A stretch of 64,000 nt of DNA from Cordilura impudica (lineage: Eukaryota > Arthropoda > Insecta > Diptera > Scathophagidae), in assembly GCA_963682025.1 (NCBI GenBank), contig OY821521.1, positions 193,058,575 through 193,122,574 on the forward strand. Reading direction: 5' to 3'. The notes under the pieces are model-generated. The model was not told the origin of the DNA. It searched no databases and worked only from the letters and a program-made list of their open reading frames with translations. Each line of letters opens with the position of its first letter. Position 1 is the stretch's first letter. The translations under genes were made by a program, and so were the position numbers. Shown in pieces: positions 11,101 through 23,100 of this stretch.

Positions 11101-12937
11101 CTAATTGTTCCTTCACGACCATCTCTAGTATTTTTTCAAAAGTTTTTAAGGCATTTATGGGCCGGAATTCATTACATTTCTTTGTCTTTGCTACCTTTTC
11201 GACCGGAGTTATCATGGTATCCTTCCAATTTTCTGGAAATATTCCAGATTTTAGTGAGTCATTTATGATTTTTAACAGTATATTGCCAGTTGGGATCCGG
11301 TTATTCAGTATTATTTTTGGTGTTATTTTTTCAGTCTTTTTTATTTTTTAAGCTTTTTACGATATTTTTAAGTTCTGCAAGAGTGATTACTCGGAATTTG
11401 AATCTTTTTTCGGTCATACTTATATGGTTTATATAGTGCACGTTATCAATCGATTCTCTTATAACATTAATAATATTAACAAAGTATTTATTAAAATGAC
11501 TAGCTACTTACTTGCTTGTTTTCCTTATGTTCACCGTCACTGAATATCATAGATTTGAAGTACAAATTGCATTTTTTGGCGATTCACAAAATTATTTGTC
11601 ATCATAGGCACTTTAACCAAAAATACCAACCTACATTAAAAAAAAAACTCTAGTAAAGCTTATAGTACTTGTATTACAAACGCTATATTCCAAAAAAATT
11701 CTGGCCAGAATTGACAACGATCCTTTATACTAAACCATCACTAGAATGGTTAAAAATAAATATGGTTTGATTTATATAAAAAGTTTAAAACCCCTAAACT
11801 GTTACGGATTATAGATAATTTTTGGGCTATAATAAACGAATTCTGAGAAAAATATCAAAAATTAGAAATTACGTAATACAGTAAAAAAAGCACTAAATTC
11901 TTTACGAATTTTATAAAACTTTGAAATTGCCTTGTGGTATTGTTATAATTTTTATTGTTATTCGTTATAAACAAAAATATTAATAGGCTAGGCGATTTCT
12001 TGTGACCGATGTTTTTTTCTACCATTTTATCCCGATTTTGACCAAACGTATGTTATTTGAAAGTTATTTCTTTTTAGCCGTTTTGCAGATTTACAGATTT
12101 TTAATTTTTTTTCTTTATTTTGAGTAAATTGAATTTAAAGTTTCTACTAACACATACATAAAATTATACATATTCCATGTGTGTTTTATTAAATTTGTTA
12201 ATGTGTCTGTTAATGAGTTTGTTATCTTCATTCACAATAATAATAAATCATAAAAGTGTTGGTTTGTGAATTGGCTAAGTTGAAAAATAAAGCTGCCTAG
12301 AAATCACACTCGAATTTCAAGCGCTGGAATCTGCTAGTAAACAAAAATATATGTAAACATTATTCGTTATACGCTTTAGTTTTTTTTTAAGGTTTGATAT
12401 CAATATATATATATCCTAATTTTTTTGTTTTATATTTGATCTTATTTTAATATGTGACAGGGGAAATATTTATTTAAAGTTATTTTTATTACTTTAATTT
12501 AATTCCCTAATTCATGTTCATATAAGCAACCCAAGTTATTTTTTAAAACTATTAGTAACAATTTTAACTATTTTTTTCATTCTTCTCCTGAAGGTAACTC
12601 TTGCTTGTGAAGGCCAAACATGTAAGGCACATAAAATGGTACTCTCCGCCTGCAGTCCGTACTTTAAGGCATTGCTCGAGGTAATTCCGTTAATCTGCTT
12701 TAAAAGAATAACAAAATAATTAAGTTTTTTTCGAACTCGTAGGAAAATCCTTCTAAACATCCTATTATCATACTCAAAGATGTTTCCTACATCCATCTGC
12801 AGGCCATTTTAGAATTTATGTATGCCGGTGAAGTAAATGTATCTCAAGAACAATTACCTGCATTCCTTAAGACAGCCGATCGCCTTAAAGTAAAAGGTTT
12901 AGCAGAAACCCCCAGTTCTATAAAACGAGAAGGTTGA
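8119..12937 (+). CDS. lolal: Lola-like BTB/POZ protein (Lolal/Batman)
   Basis: Three coding exons: 8119-8220, 12594-12680 and 12743-12937 (34 + 29 + 64 codons = 127 aa, the known length of fly Lolal). Splice sites are clean: gat|gtaagt; ctgaag|GTAACT; ctcgag|gtaatt; ctcgtag|GAAAAT. The protein begins [18 protein letters not shown] and is essentially one BTB domain ([43 protein letters not shown]) with a short basic tail ending SSIKREG and no zinc finger or HTH. In Drosophila the family is a chromatin adaptor that binds GAGA factor and Polycomb/trithorax complexes in the nucleus. Intron 1 is 4.37 kb and holds a foldback element, an antisense LINE and a Helitron-like copy. ATG 8119 is immediately followed by a second ATG, so initiation could use either. 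Confidence 0.97.
8982..9465. mobile_element. Foldback element with internal direct repeats (lolal intron 1)
   Basis: Arms of about 140 bp (about 8982-9130 and 9306-9465) are near-perfect reverse complements, for example gtatcacgtactttttgttt and its complement. The loop holds a direct repeat: acagaacatgtacaataaac at 9197 and again at 9271, each continuing into aggttcgagttcagttatat. Open frames within it are artefacts of the palindrome. It looks like a MITE or foldback element; the superfamily is unknown. Confidence 0.7.
9795..11500 (-). mobile_element. 5'-truncated non-LTR retrotransposon (LINE) with degenerate RT
   Basis: Minus-strand frames encode a reverse transcriptase in pieces. 11215-10736 contains [16 protein letters not shown] and [16 protein letters not shown]. 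After a frameshift near 10735 the catalytic YADD box follows (about 10690). A C-terminal piece lies at 10238-10026 (ends [11 protein letters not shown]). The 3' end at about 9805-9840 is a (TAA)n-like tail, as in CR1/Jockey/I-type LINEs. Frameshifts and truncation make it inactive. It is antisense to lolal. Confidence 0.85.
11975..12337 (+). mobile_element. Helitron-like repeat H, copy A (5' end decayed)
   Basis: Shares taataggctaggcgatttct and tgtgaccgatg near its left side and cactcgaatttc...ggaatctgCTAG at its right end with copies B-E. It ends CTAG followed by T. The 5' TC is not preserved here. Lies in lolal intron 1, just before exon 2. Confidence 0.65.
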
Positions 12938-13929
12938 TGGTGATAAACTTCGCGAGGTTCACAGCATAAGAGATCCACCTCCCACAAAAAAAATATACAC
13001 AAATAAGCAACACTACATTCAATACAGCTACACACTAATGGTCCTTTCTGTACAACCATACATACACATAAATACTACATCCTTGACACTTCCTAGATAT
13101 ACAAACGCATACGCAACTCTTCCCCCTTCTCTACTATCTAATAATCATTAATCGTAACATGCATAATAACATTCATAAAAATTAATATTTAAAAATCATG
13201 TGTATAAAATAAGTTTGTATGCAATTATCCTCCAAGAACAACACAAATTATTTTAAAACAAATACAAAAACAACAACTAAATAGCTGCTCTTTAAACATA
13301 CACTTTAAAATCTACTTAATTTCATATGACAAAAACTAATAAATATTTCATAAAAGAAAACATTTTAAAAACATTCGATAATATTTTAGGATTCATAAAA
13401 AAAAACAAATGAACTCACTTGCATTCAATTTATATTTGAGTTCTTCTCAAATTTGTGAAGTATTTAGTTTACGTTTTCTTATAATTTATTATTTCATATA
13501 TTTAACTTGTATTCTATAACAACTTTATTTTTTTTTTTGTTTAAATTTATTTTCAATTTTTCTTATTCCGTTTTTTTTCTCTAAAGCAGCCTACAATTTT
13601 TATTTAAAATTTCTATATTATTTTCAGAGTTATATTTAATTTTCTTGAATATTATCATTTAATTATAAACTTAAATATTAATTTTAATTACAATACTATA
13701 TATAAAAAATAATATGTGAAAAATAATAAAAAAAATTCTTAGTTTTAAAAATAATGGAAAAATAAAATATAAAAACTTATAAAAAAACGGAAAATAAAAT
13801 TTTGTTGTTAACAATTCATAATGAGTTAGGGTTAAATCTCGACATAGAACAGAAGACGAATCATCTGGTATTTGGGTCATTTATCTAGTTCTTTTCTATT
13901 GTAATCTTCGATGTAAAATCAAGATAATT
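12938..13929. other. lolal 3' UTR and following intergenic DNA
   Basis: Follows the lolal stop (12935-12937). The first few hundred bases are less AT-rich and probably 3' UTR. Beyond about 13200 the sequence is T/A-rich with nothing recognised. The polyadenylation site was not fixed. Confidence 0.4.
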
Positions 13930-14190
13930 TATGGATACTAGTACGTATGTATGTCGGCTGCCCATGATTTTTAACAAATCATCGCATTCGTTATCGAAAT
14001 TTTTCGTTCGAAATTATTTTTTTATTTTCCAAAATAATATACTAAAAGTAATTTTACTCTGTCAGCTAACGTTATGGTCCGTAGTTTATAGTAAAAATGA
14101 AACGAGGTCTGGCGATTGTCCGTCTTTAAATAATAAACCAAAATATGGAATTTAGATTGATTTTACTCGATATCGGCTTTTTTTTATTGA
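13930..14190 (+). repeat. Dispersed repeat family E, copy
   Basis: Matches 37130-37340 in order (ttatcgaaattttt, ttttccaaaataa, taattttactctgtca, gtccgtctttaaataataaac, ttttac tcgatatcg) and 3380-3560 in reverse (gataacgaatgcgacgatt). Noncoding and of unknown type. Confidence 0.6.
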
Positions 14191-14239
14191 ATTTATAAAA
14201 TTGTCATTTCGTGAAAAAATAAATATTGTAAAATAAACG

Positions 14240-15045
14240 TACGAAAACGAAATATGAACCGACGCACAACTATTGAGCAACGGGAATTGGTCATCCGTCT
14301 TCTACAGTTCAGCATATTATAAACGATTTTCGAGAGAAAATAGAATTAAGGTCAAGGGCAGAAAGGCACCAAATAAAATTTTTACTGCTAAAGATGAATC
14401 ATAAGGAAAATTAATGAAAATCCCAAGTTATCGGCACAAAAATTGTCTGATGAGGTGCAAAATTCTCTTGGCAAGGCCTATAGTGCATCAACAATTCGTC
14501 GTCTCTTGCGATCACATGGTAGAGTACCACTAAACAAGGCCTACATAAACCAAAAATTTAATATGTTTGGCACGGATGGAAGGGCGATGGTGTGGCGGAA
14601 GCCCAATATACAGCTTGAGTAAAAAAAATGTGCGTGAAAAACACGGTAGTGGCAGTGTCATGGTTTGGGCTTTTATGGCAGCATCAGGAGTTGGAAATTT
14701 AGTTTTCATTGAAGAGAACATGGATAAATTGATGCACCTGTGTATTCTGAAAGAAAACTTGGTACAGAGTGTTGATAACCTCGGTGTGCGCCGCAAATTT
14801 GTTTCTACCAGGACAACGACCCGAAACAAAAGTCGGTAGAGGTGCGGACATGGCTTATATTGAATTGTCTTACTTGTCTGACTTAAACGTTATCAAGAAT
14901 TTACGGGCGTTGTTAGAAACTAACATCCGCAACACAACATTTCTAGTAAAAAAAAAAAAGCTTAAAACAGCATTCCGAGGGGAATGGAATAAAATTCAGC
15001 CAGAAACTGCACAAAAACTGGTCGATTCAAAAGGGTTATCTTAGC
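14240..15045 (+). mobile_element. Tc1-like transposase remnant
   Basis: Broken frames spell successive Tc1/mariner pieces: an N-terminal HTH start (MNRRTTIEQRELVIRLL), IIRKINENPKLSAQKLSDEV, SVMVWAFMAASGVGNLVFIE, QDNDPKQKS and a C-terminus WNKIQPETAQKLVDS. Several frameshifts and an internal loss of the first catalytic region are visible. I could not find terminal inverted repeats. Confidence 0.85.
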
Positions 15046-15434
15046 AAATACTAAACGTATTGAAAACCCGAATATTATGTTAGTTTATAAGTAATATTAT
15101 TCTGCAAATAGCAAATAAGCCGCTTAATGTAGAAATATAGTTTTTTTTACTTGTTATTTTATTTAAACTCAACAAAAAAAAAAAAAAAACTGAAATATAT
15201 GAAATATAATTTTAGAATAAAATAGTACGCTCTTTAATGTTTTCGACATCATATTTCGTTCAGAAGTTAATGTACGATAAAGTTGAATTTTTGCCCTGCA
15301 TCAAATAAGCTGATACCCACAGTATGTTGCTAGTTAACAAAGCCATTAAGCCAAAAACGAGCTACATCGCTGAAGATGATTTTTGGCGAAGTAGAGCTCT
15401 TAAATTTGCAACCACCGCCTCAGAATTTTGGTAA

Positions 15435-16229
15435 TCTATATTAATAGGCAAGCCGATTTTTTGTGACCGATGGAGGTTTGTCAGTTTTAATCCTATTTTG
15501 AACAAACATCCCTCATTTGAAATGTATTTATTTTTAGCTGTCCACCAAATTTACAGGTTTTTACATTTTACTTTAGAGTAAAATGCATTTAAAGTTACTA
15601 CTAACTAATACATAAAATTATACAATGCTGTGTGTGTTTATTTAATTTGTTAATGTGGAAAAAGCCCTGTGTTGAACTCACAAATAATAAACCAGTAACG
15701 ACAATAAAAAGTGTTGAATTGTGAATTGGCTAAAATAGATTACATACCCTTAAGGTCTTATAAAATAATTTATTAAATAAAAAAAAAATTATGTGAGTCC
15801 GATCACAGGGGAGATGTGTAAACATTTAGTAATTAAAGATTTGTTATGTCACTTTTTACAATCAAACAGAAAGCGTCATCTATGTATCACATATAGCATT
15901 AGCTGAAACAGCTAATTCAACAACCCTTTGCTGTAAAACCTTAAAAATATCCCAATATAAACGTATATAAGTGATACATAGATGACGCTTTCTGTTTGAT
16001 TTTAAAAATGTGGCACAAAAAAAAAACAATTTTATATCATAATTTTTTCACAAATACAATCAGATAAAGTCACACCGATGTACGCTTCAGCTCACACCGA
16101 TGTGTTACGCTGTTTTTGTGATTGCATTGTGAAATAGAAATTTACCCCCCTGCGCGTATAGATGTTTACACATCAAAAATAAATTTTCCTAGAACTCTTA
16201 TTCAAATTTCGAGGGCTGGGATATGCTAG
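15435..16229 (+). mobile_element. Helitron-like repeat H, copy B, with a foldback insertion
   Basis: Begins A|TC TATATTAATAGGCAAG at 15435 and ends gggatatgCTAG|T at 16229. These are the ends of the H family, with the expected A/T target. It is twice as long as its relatives because about 15800-16175 is a foldback segment: a 31-bp perfect inverted repeat (15860-15890 with 15971-16001, motif aagcgtcatctatgtatcac), inside weaker outer arms (atgtgtaaacat, 15814; atgtttacacat, 16162). Confidence 0.7.
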
Positions 16230-16744
16230 TAGTATTTAATAATTTCCTAACGATACTCTTTTGCTCTCTATATATTATAGACCGTGATGTAAACCTTGAC
16301 TGACGTGACAATTCATAAAAGTGCGTTCGTATTAAAACATACAATTGTTATGTCCCTATTGTGAAATAACATCAACATAATTAATAACATAACATACATA
16401 TTTATAGTTTATATCAATTATACAACATTGGTAAAATATCAAAAAATTAAGACATGTTAAAAACATAGGTAACTTTTCATTTGAAGTTGAATGGTCGGTA
16501 TTAATTAGCAAAATTAACAAAAAACTAAACTGCGATAAATTTTAATTTTCCTGTCTTTTATTTAAGTTTTAGATATTACAGCCCAAGCAACATTTTTATG
16601 GACTCTTCGACATAAACGGAATTATGGAAAGTTTACGGACGGTAAAATATTTAACGGTTTTGGAAACAAATATTTCTGAAGTCCGTAAATGATGTTGGAT
16701 TCCGTATTTGCTGTATTGTTGGCAAATTTTGGTGCGAAACTTTT

Positions 16745-17660
16745 ATAGAATTTCGTTAAAGTCATATCACACGATGTGTTTTTTACATAAGTATGTTCTG
16801 TCACTTCTTTTATACATATTTAATTCCGTATGTCTGTCAAAATTATTATTCTACATACTACGATTCATAATTTTTGCTATCACACGTTCATATGTATTTC
16901 CATATTTCCATATGACAGCTGATTTAATTTGTGAAATTACAACAATTTATTGTTAAAAAATAAAGTTATATATTTTACATATTTTTTAATTGTTAATTAA
17001 TTATTTTTCTTTTAATAATAATCTTTATAATTTACTCCGTTTTTCTTTCGTCATAAAGCTGCGTTCACACTACGTGTTTTGCTCGTGTTTTTCTTATTTT
17101 TTTAGCACGTGTAATTTGTACACATAGTATGAACCCTTTCAAACATTGTTTATGTACAACACATTTTGCAAGACATATGTAAATTTTTCAATTAGAGCAG
17201 GTTCTATTTTGACAAGATAAACATATGAAAATACAACACTGCTTGTGGCGAAAGAAAAACAGAGTAAATTATAAAGATTATTTACATACATTTTTTAAAA
17301 AATATATAAAATATATAACTTTATTTTTAACAATAATTTTTTGTAAATTCACAAATTAAATCAGCTGTTGTTTACATTTAGAGGTTATGTCATACGGAAA
17401 TACATATGTACGTTTGAACGCAAAAATTATGAATCGTATGTAAAACGGCAATTTTGACACACACACGGAATTACGTATGGATCGTAAAACTGAATTTACA
17501 CATGGAAAATACACATAGTGTAAACACACCTTAAGCAGTGTTGTATTTTCATATGTTTGTCATGCCAAAATAGAAGCTGTTCTAATTGAAAAATGTACAT
17601 GTGACTTTCCTCATGTATTGTACATAAGTGTGTGTTTACAGATGAAAGTTTTCTTGCTGG
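16745..17660 (-). mobile_element. Older MITE of the TAA-target family, split by a younger copy
   Basis: 16745-17053 and 17535-17660 together read as one reverse-oriented relative of the element at 18338-18829 (shared in reverse: tttctttcg, cagtgttgtatt, catatgtttgtc, aattgaaaaatgtacatgtg). It is interrupted by 17057-17531. The right terminus is eroded. Confidence 0.6.
17057..17531 (+). mobile_element. MITE with TAA target duplication, nested in an older copy
   Basis: 475 bp. TAA flanks both sides (17054-17056 and 17532-17534). The terminal inverted repeats pair agctgcgttcacactacgtg with the complement of catagtgtaaacacacct. TWA target duplications are typical of PIF/Harbinger-derived MITEs. 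The interior matches 18338-18829 (caacactgcttgtggcgaaa, aaatcagctgttgtttacat, ggttatgtcatacggaaata). Noncoding. Confidence 0.75.
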
Positions 17661-18071
17661 AAACAGGAAGAACAAACACACGTAGATTTCAAGCCTGGAA
17701 ACAAAGAATCAATAGCGATATTTAACGGCACAACCTCAGCAAACACCAAAGATTCGGAGAGCCGTATCAAAAAACAAATACAAATATTAGTAGAAAGTTT
17801 GAGTTATTTATTAGCAGCCTTTCCTAAGGCTCTACTTTTTGTGGATCACGGAGGCTTGGAGCAAGTTATTTTACCGGTTTTCGTTAATCAGACTAATAGT
17901 GCTTTAAGAGTACAAGCAATGAGCGTTATAGGTGCGATGTGTCAAAAAAAATATTTCTTTGAGAGAAATGTGGGATTACATCTCACCCAAATACTTAGGA
18001 TTATGAGTCTTGAGTTTATAGATGAGATGGGAGAGAAGAATGGCAGGGGTACATACTTTCATGTACTCTGA
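17661..18071 (+). pseudogene. ARM-like gene fragment lying between MITEs
   Basis: An open frame without a proper start runs from about 17665 to a stop at 18069-18071. It reads ...DSESRIKKQIQILVESL, then SYLLAAFPKALLFVDHGGLE and RVQAMSVIGAMCQKK, helical-repeat-like. The middle is faintly like the armadillo repeats of SIL1/HspBP1-type BiP exchange factors (a run of basic residues, a helix, then 'GGL..V'). That assignment is weak. With MITE sequence on both sides and no visible splice sites or other exons, a captured gene fragment is likelier than a working gene. Confidence 0.4.
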
Positions 18072-18337
18072 AATTCTCTTTTGTTTCTTGCTTCGTAATT
18101 GTCAAAGTGAAGTTATTTTACGTTTTCTTTCATTTTTATGTTCGTTTGTGTTAAGAAAGATAATAAATTGAAATAAAGTAAATTTTAATGTAATAAAATG
18201 ATAAAATAAATAGATAAAATGATAAAATAAACATGAGCAAATTTTGAATTTCAATACAAAAATTTCAGTGTGTAGACACGGATGAAAGTTCAAAAGAGAA
18301 TTTCAAACAGTTTCAGAAAGAAAAATTTCATGTATAA

Positions 18338-18829
18338 AGGTGCTATTACATGATGTGTTTTTTACATATGTACTGTCAAATTTTCCCACAACAAAAGTTG
18401 TACACATCGTGTGATACATATGAAACATTGTTTATGTACAATACATGAGGAAAGTCACATGTACATTTTTCAATTAGAACAGGTTCTATTTTTGCATGAC
18501 AAACATATGAGAATACAACACTGCTTGTGGCGAAAGAAAAACAGAGTAAATTTTAAAGATTAATATTGAAAGAAAAATAAATTGTTTAGTATGAATTAAT
18601 AATTAAAAAATATATAACCTTTTTTTAAACAATAAATTTTTGTAAATTCACAAATTAAATCAGCTGTTGTTTACATATAGAGGTTATGTCATACGGAAAT
18701 ACATATGCACGTGTGATAGCAAAAATTATGAATCGTATGTAAAAGGCAATTTTGACAGACATGAGGAATTTCATATGGATAAAAAAAGTGACAGTACATA
18801 TGTAAAAAACGCTTCGTGTAATAGCACCT
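18338..18829 (+). mobile_element. MITE with 40-bp TIRs and TAA target duplication
   Basis: 492 bp between TAA (18335-18337) and TAA (18830-18832). The left end aggtgctattacatgatg and the complement of the right end gcttcgtgtaatagcacct are near-identical and continue through ttttttacatatgtactgtca. It shares its interior with 17057-17531. A further partial piece of the same family lies at 18840-18945. Probably PIF/Harbinger-derived. Confidence 0.8.
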
Positions 18830-18945
18830 TAAACCGGCACTAAACAATGTTTCATATGTATCACACGATGTGTACAACTTTTGCTGTGGGAAAATTTGAC
18901 AGTACATATGTATGTAAAAGCACATTGCGTGACAGTAGCTTTAAC

Positions 18946-20173
18946 GTTTCCACAGACAAATTTTTATTTCGAAACTTTTTATTTAACAATTTTTAAAAAG
19001 AGAAACAAAAGATTAATACAATGGTAAAAATAAATTAGTTAAGAAAAATTTTTCGTTTAATGTTATACTTTTTAATTGTTATTTATCTCATTGAATATTT
19101 ATAAAGTTTAAATCGTTTTAAAAGTATAACTGACTACAACGAATGTGAAGCAAAGCAAAATGTCAAAAAATTTCTTTCAACGAAAAGAGTAAAGAAGAAT
19201 TTACGAGCACGGCAAACTCCGTACACGAAATTTTCCGTTTCTCTTCCATTCACCTTCTTGCCAGCAAACTAAGGAGTTTCGAAACAAAAATGTATGTAAA
19301 ATTTGCCTGTGGAAAAGGGGACTAAGTAAAATCATTCTTGGTTTGTTTTTGTTAGTGCCTTGTTACCTATTATATCTTAACTATTACCGGGAATTTGATT
19401 TGTTTATTTGTATTCTCAATAAGGCTGGTAACTCTAGGCATTTTGCAGTCACAGACCATACAGACATGAAAATTGCCTTATTTGGTAGATGTATTGTGTG
19501 GTAATTACCAAATTTAAAAACGTTGAAAATTGTAATAGCTGACATTAAAACAAACCCTTTTTCTAGCTAAATATTTAAAAAAATACTACTACTTCCTATA
19601 AATCCAAAGTAACATAATTATAGTTTTACTGTTTATTTGTTTGTATATAGATTTTATACACACATTTAAAAATTGCTGAAAAGCTTGCTAAATTTATAGC
19701 AATAATACAAAATTTCTATGAAATTGGGTTTTATACATGTAATAACACATAATTTTTTCTAGCTCAAAATTTTTGGTAAAATAATTGTTGGCTGGGATGG
19801 AATTTCTTTGAAACAAAAAATTACTATGTGGAAAATTTTAAAATACAACACTGTTACACGTCTAAATACTATATGAACGGAGTCGTGCAACCTTTAATAC
19901 TTGTCCGCAGGACATGCGCAAAAGAGCATAACAAAAAACAACAACAAAAAAAAAGAAAACACCACAAAAAATTATAACAGAAGTAAACATGTTAAAAAGA
20001 ACCACAAAAGGTAGAACAGCAGTGTTAGAAGACACATCAATTCTTTACCAGGATCAATCAATACACAAAACAAATAGACATTTAAGTGTAAAACATCTTT
20101 TGCCAACAAAAATTGCAAAGAAATAAATACAGAATTTTAAAGTACAACCAGTTATAATCAAGGATATTTACCC
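18946..20173. other. Intergenic region and 5' UTR of the MADF-BESS gene
   Basis: No repeat family or frame recognised up to about 19850. From about 19860 to 20173 the sequence is A-rich and runs to the start codon without a recognised break, consistent with a 5' UTR. The start of transcription was not identified. Confidence 0.35.
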
Positions 20174-23100
20174 ATGGATCGTGAAGGATATGGACCAGAA
20201 TTTGGTAAGTTGAATGAAAAAACTTTAAGGGACGATATTTTGCAAGCAAAGGGGGTTGCTGTAATTATTTTTTATTAATTTGTTCTATAAATTTTGCTTT
20301 TCAGATGATCGTTTGATAAAACTGGTTAAGGAAAATTCGGCAATTTATGATGTTAGTCATCCGCATTATCGCCGGACTCCACTTCGTATGGCAATATGGG
20401 ATAATATTGCCAGAGAATTAGGAGCACCATGTAAGTAACAAAAAAAAGGAAGCTGCTTTCTATTGTTTTTAGTTTGTTTCTTTCTTTTGCTGTTTATGTC
20501 CTGTGTATATAAATCTTTTTAGGGTTGTTTTTAACATTAAACAACTGGCTACCGTCTTCTCTATTGTGCTTATAAACTGTTATAAAAATAGGTTTTGTTT
20601 TGTTTGCATTACAGCGCGATTCTTGCAGACGAAATGGAAGAATATACGTTACAACTATCTGCAGGAACTAAAGTGTTTGGAAACGGGTATTGCTAATACG
20701 AATATTAGAAAAAGAAGATTCACCGAAGATTTGTCATTTCTAAAGTATACAGCGTATCGAAGGGATGGCTCAACCCCCACAAAGGTTACCAATGGATCGT
20801 AAGTATATTGATTAGGCTATATCGATTATTATTTTCTCACTTTTTTTTTAACTGTTTATATTCAAAACAATGATACAAGTTTCAAGAATAACTTTTTTTT
20901 TAATAACATATACAAAAACAACAAATTGCATAGAATTTTTTAAATTAAATTTTAAATCTAATTAAGTTATTTAGTGATTACTCTATAGTAATAGAAATAA
21001 GTTAGACTGTTGTTTTTAAACGAACAACTTTGTCCTATTACAGTACATACAAAATCTGATCTGATTATCAAAACAAGTGCGTGTAAAACAAAAGCAACAA
21101 AATATGCAAATAGAACAAGATAACGGACAAGTTTCAAATGCTTAAATTTTTTTTTGGGATCATATTTTCATCCAGCAATTTTCGTTATATTACTTTTTGT
21201 CAATTCAATTGCGATACTGGCTCGTGATATATATTGTCACAGCTTCAAATAATAAAAAATATAAATTAAATTGTTTCCAGCCTGATAAAGAAGTATAATT
21301 ATACGAATGCATATGAAGACGTCCGCGAAAAATATCAATGCGAAATGATATAAAAAATTCCATTTGCAACATACAGAGAGGTAAAATCTCTAAATTTGAA
21401 TGTGGTTGAAAGTACAGTCCGTAGACGAGCAATTGAATGCAAAGGTGGTTGAAAGTGCAGTCCGTAGACGAGCAGTTGAATAGAATTTTATAAGCTACAA
21501 ATTTGAAAAAGAAAAAATTGTTTACCAAGAAGCAAATAAGAAGCGATATACTGAAAAAACAAAAATGCATACGAAATTATTATATACAGTAGTGGTCTTA
21601 TAATTAGCACACCGATCCTTGCAATTTTTCTTCCCCAAAAAACATTAAAAGAATTTTTTTTAAATTAATTTATTACTGTCAAATATTCATTGTGGTATAC
21701 TTAAAGCGATGTATAGAATAAAAACAACTTAAAAAAACAATTCAACAAAAAACGATACTTTAAACTTAAAAATCAAAAAAATTCACTGGACTCATAATTA
21801 GCCCACCCCCATATAAGAGGATCAAATCCGTCATTTGGATTAATTTTTTTTTAATATTTTGTCGGGTAGCCCTTTTGCTTGATCACCAGTTCTAATCTTC
21901 TTGGAATACTTTCCACCAGTAACTGACATCTTGCTGATAATATAGCATACCATGCCGCACGGACCACTTCCCATAGTTCGTTGAGATTTTTTTCGTTTTT
22001 TAAGCTCAACTTTTTTCTCAATATCATTCCATAAATTCTCAATTGGATTGAGATCAGGACTTTGTGCTGGCCATGGCAAAACATCAACTGATTGGTCCTC
22101 CAAATATTTTTTTACTAATCGCGAGGTATGCTTGGGATCATTATCGTACATAAAAACCCATTTGACATATGTTTATATAAATGTTGATCCATTTTAGAGT
22201 CAATTTTAACGATTGGGCCCACTCCATTCCATGTAAATGGTGCCCATACCATTATACACCCACCTCCATATTTAATGGTTTTCACAGTATAGCGAGGATT
22301 AAAGTCTTGCTTGAGGGGACGCCAAACATGTTTCTTTCCGTCCGACCCAAATCGATTAAATTTTGATTCATCACTCCACAAAACATTTTTCCACAATGAT
22401 ATTGGCTTTTGTTTATACATTTTAGCGAACTTGAGACGAGCCGCAAGGTTCTTTTTTGAAACTAGAGGCTTGTGTTGTGAACATACCCAATTAAGTTATT
22501 TTCATTTAGTCTGCGGCGGATGGTTTTTGTGCAAATTAATATATTATGTTCCTCCATAATATTTTTTTGAATTTCCGAAGATGCTATGAAGGGATTTTTC
22601 TTTGCATAAGTAATTATTAATCTGTCCTCAGCACTAGAGGTCTTTCTTGGTCGCGGCTTTCTTCTGAGGGCTTCACAAGTTTCGTGCTTTTTTTGATACT
22701 TTAATGCATTTTGGACGATTTTGCGGGATCTGCCAATGATTCTAGCAATTTCAGAAACGTTTTTACCTTTATTGTGCAGGATGAATTTTTACCCATTTTC
22801 ACACAAATTTTATATTTTTTTGCAAAAACCACGTCAGTGTAATAGAATTAATACTGAACTATGTGATTCTAATAATCTTTGCTTAAAGTTATTGAGAAAA
22901 CAATATAAAAAAATTATAGTGTGCTAATTATAAGTCTCTTTAATTTTAGAGTTTTGCTTTGTTCAGTACCGTTATTTTTAACAATAGTTGTTGGTTGTAC
23001 TCTTTATTTGATTTGTTTTGTAAAGTACAGCCTAGTGAATTATTTTACATAAAACTACTCCAATAAAAAACAAAATTAAAGTCAAAGATGTGGGTTTGTG

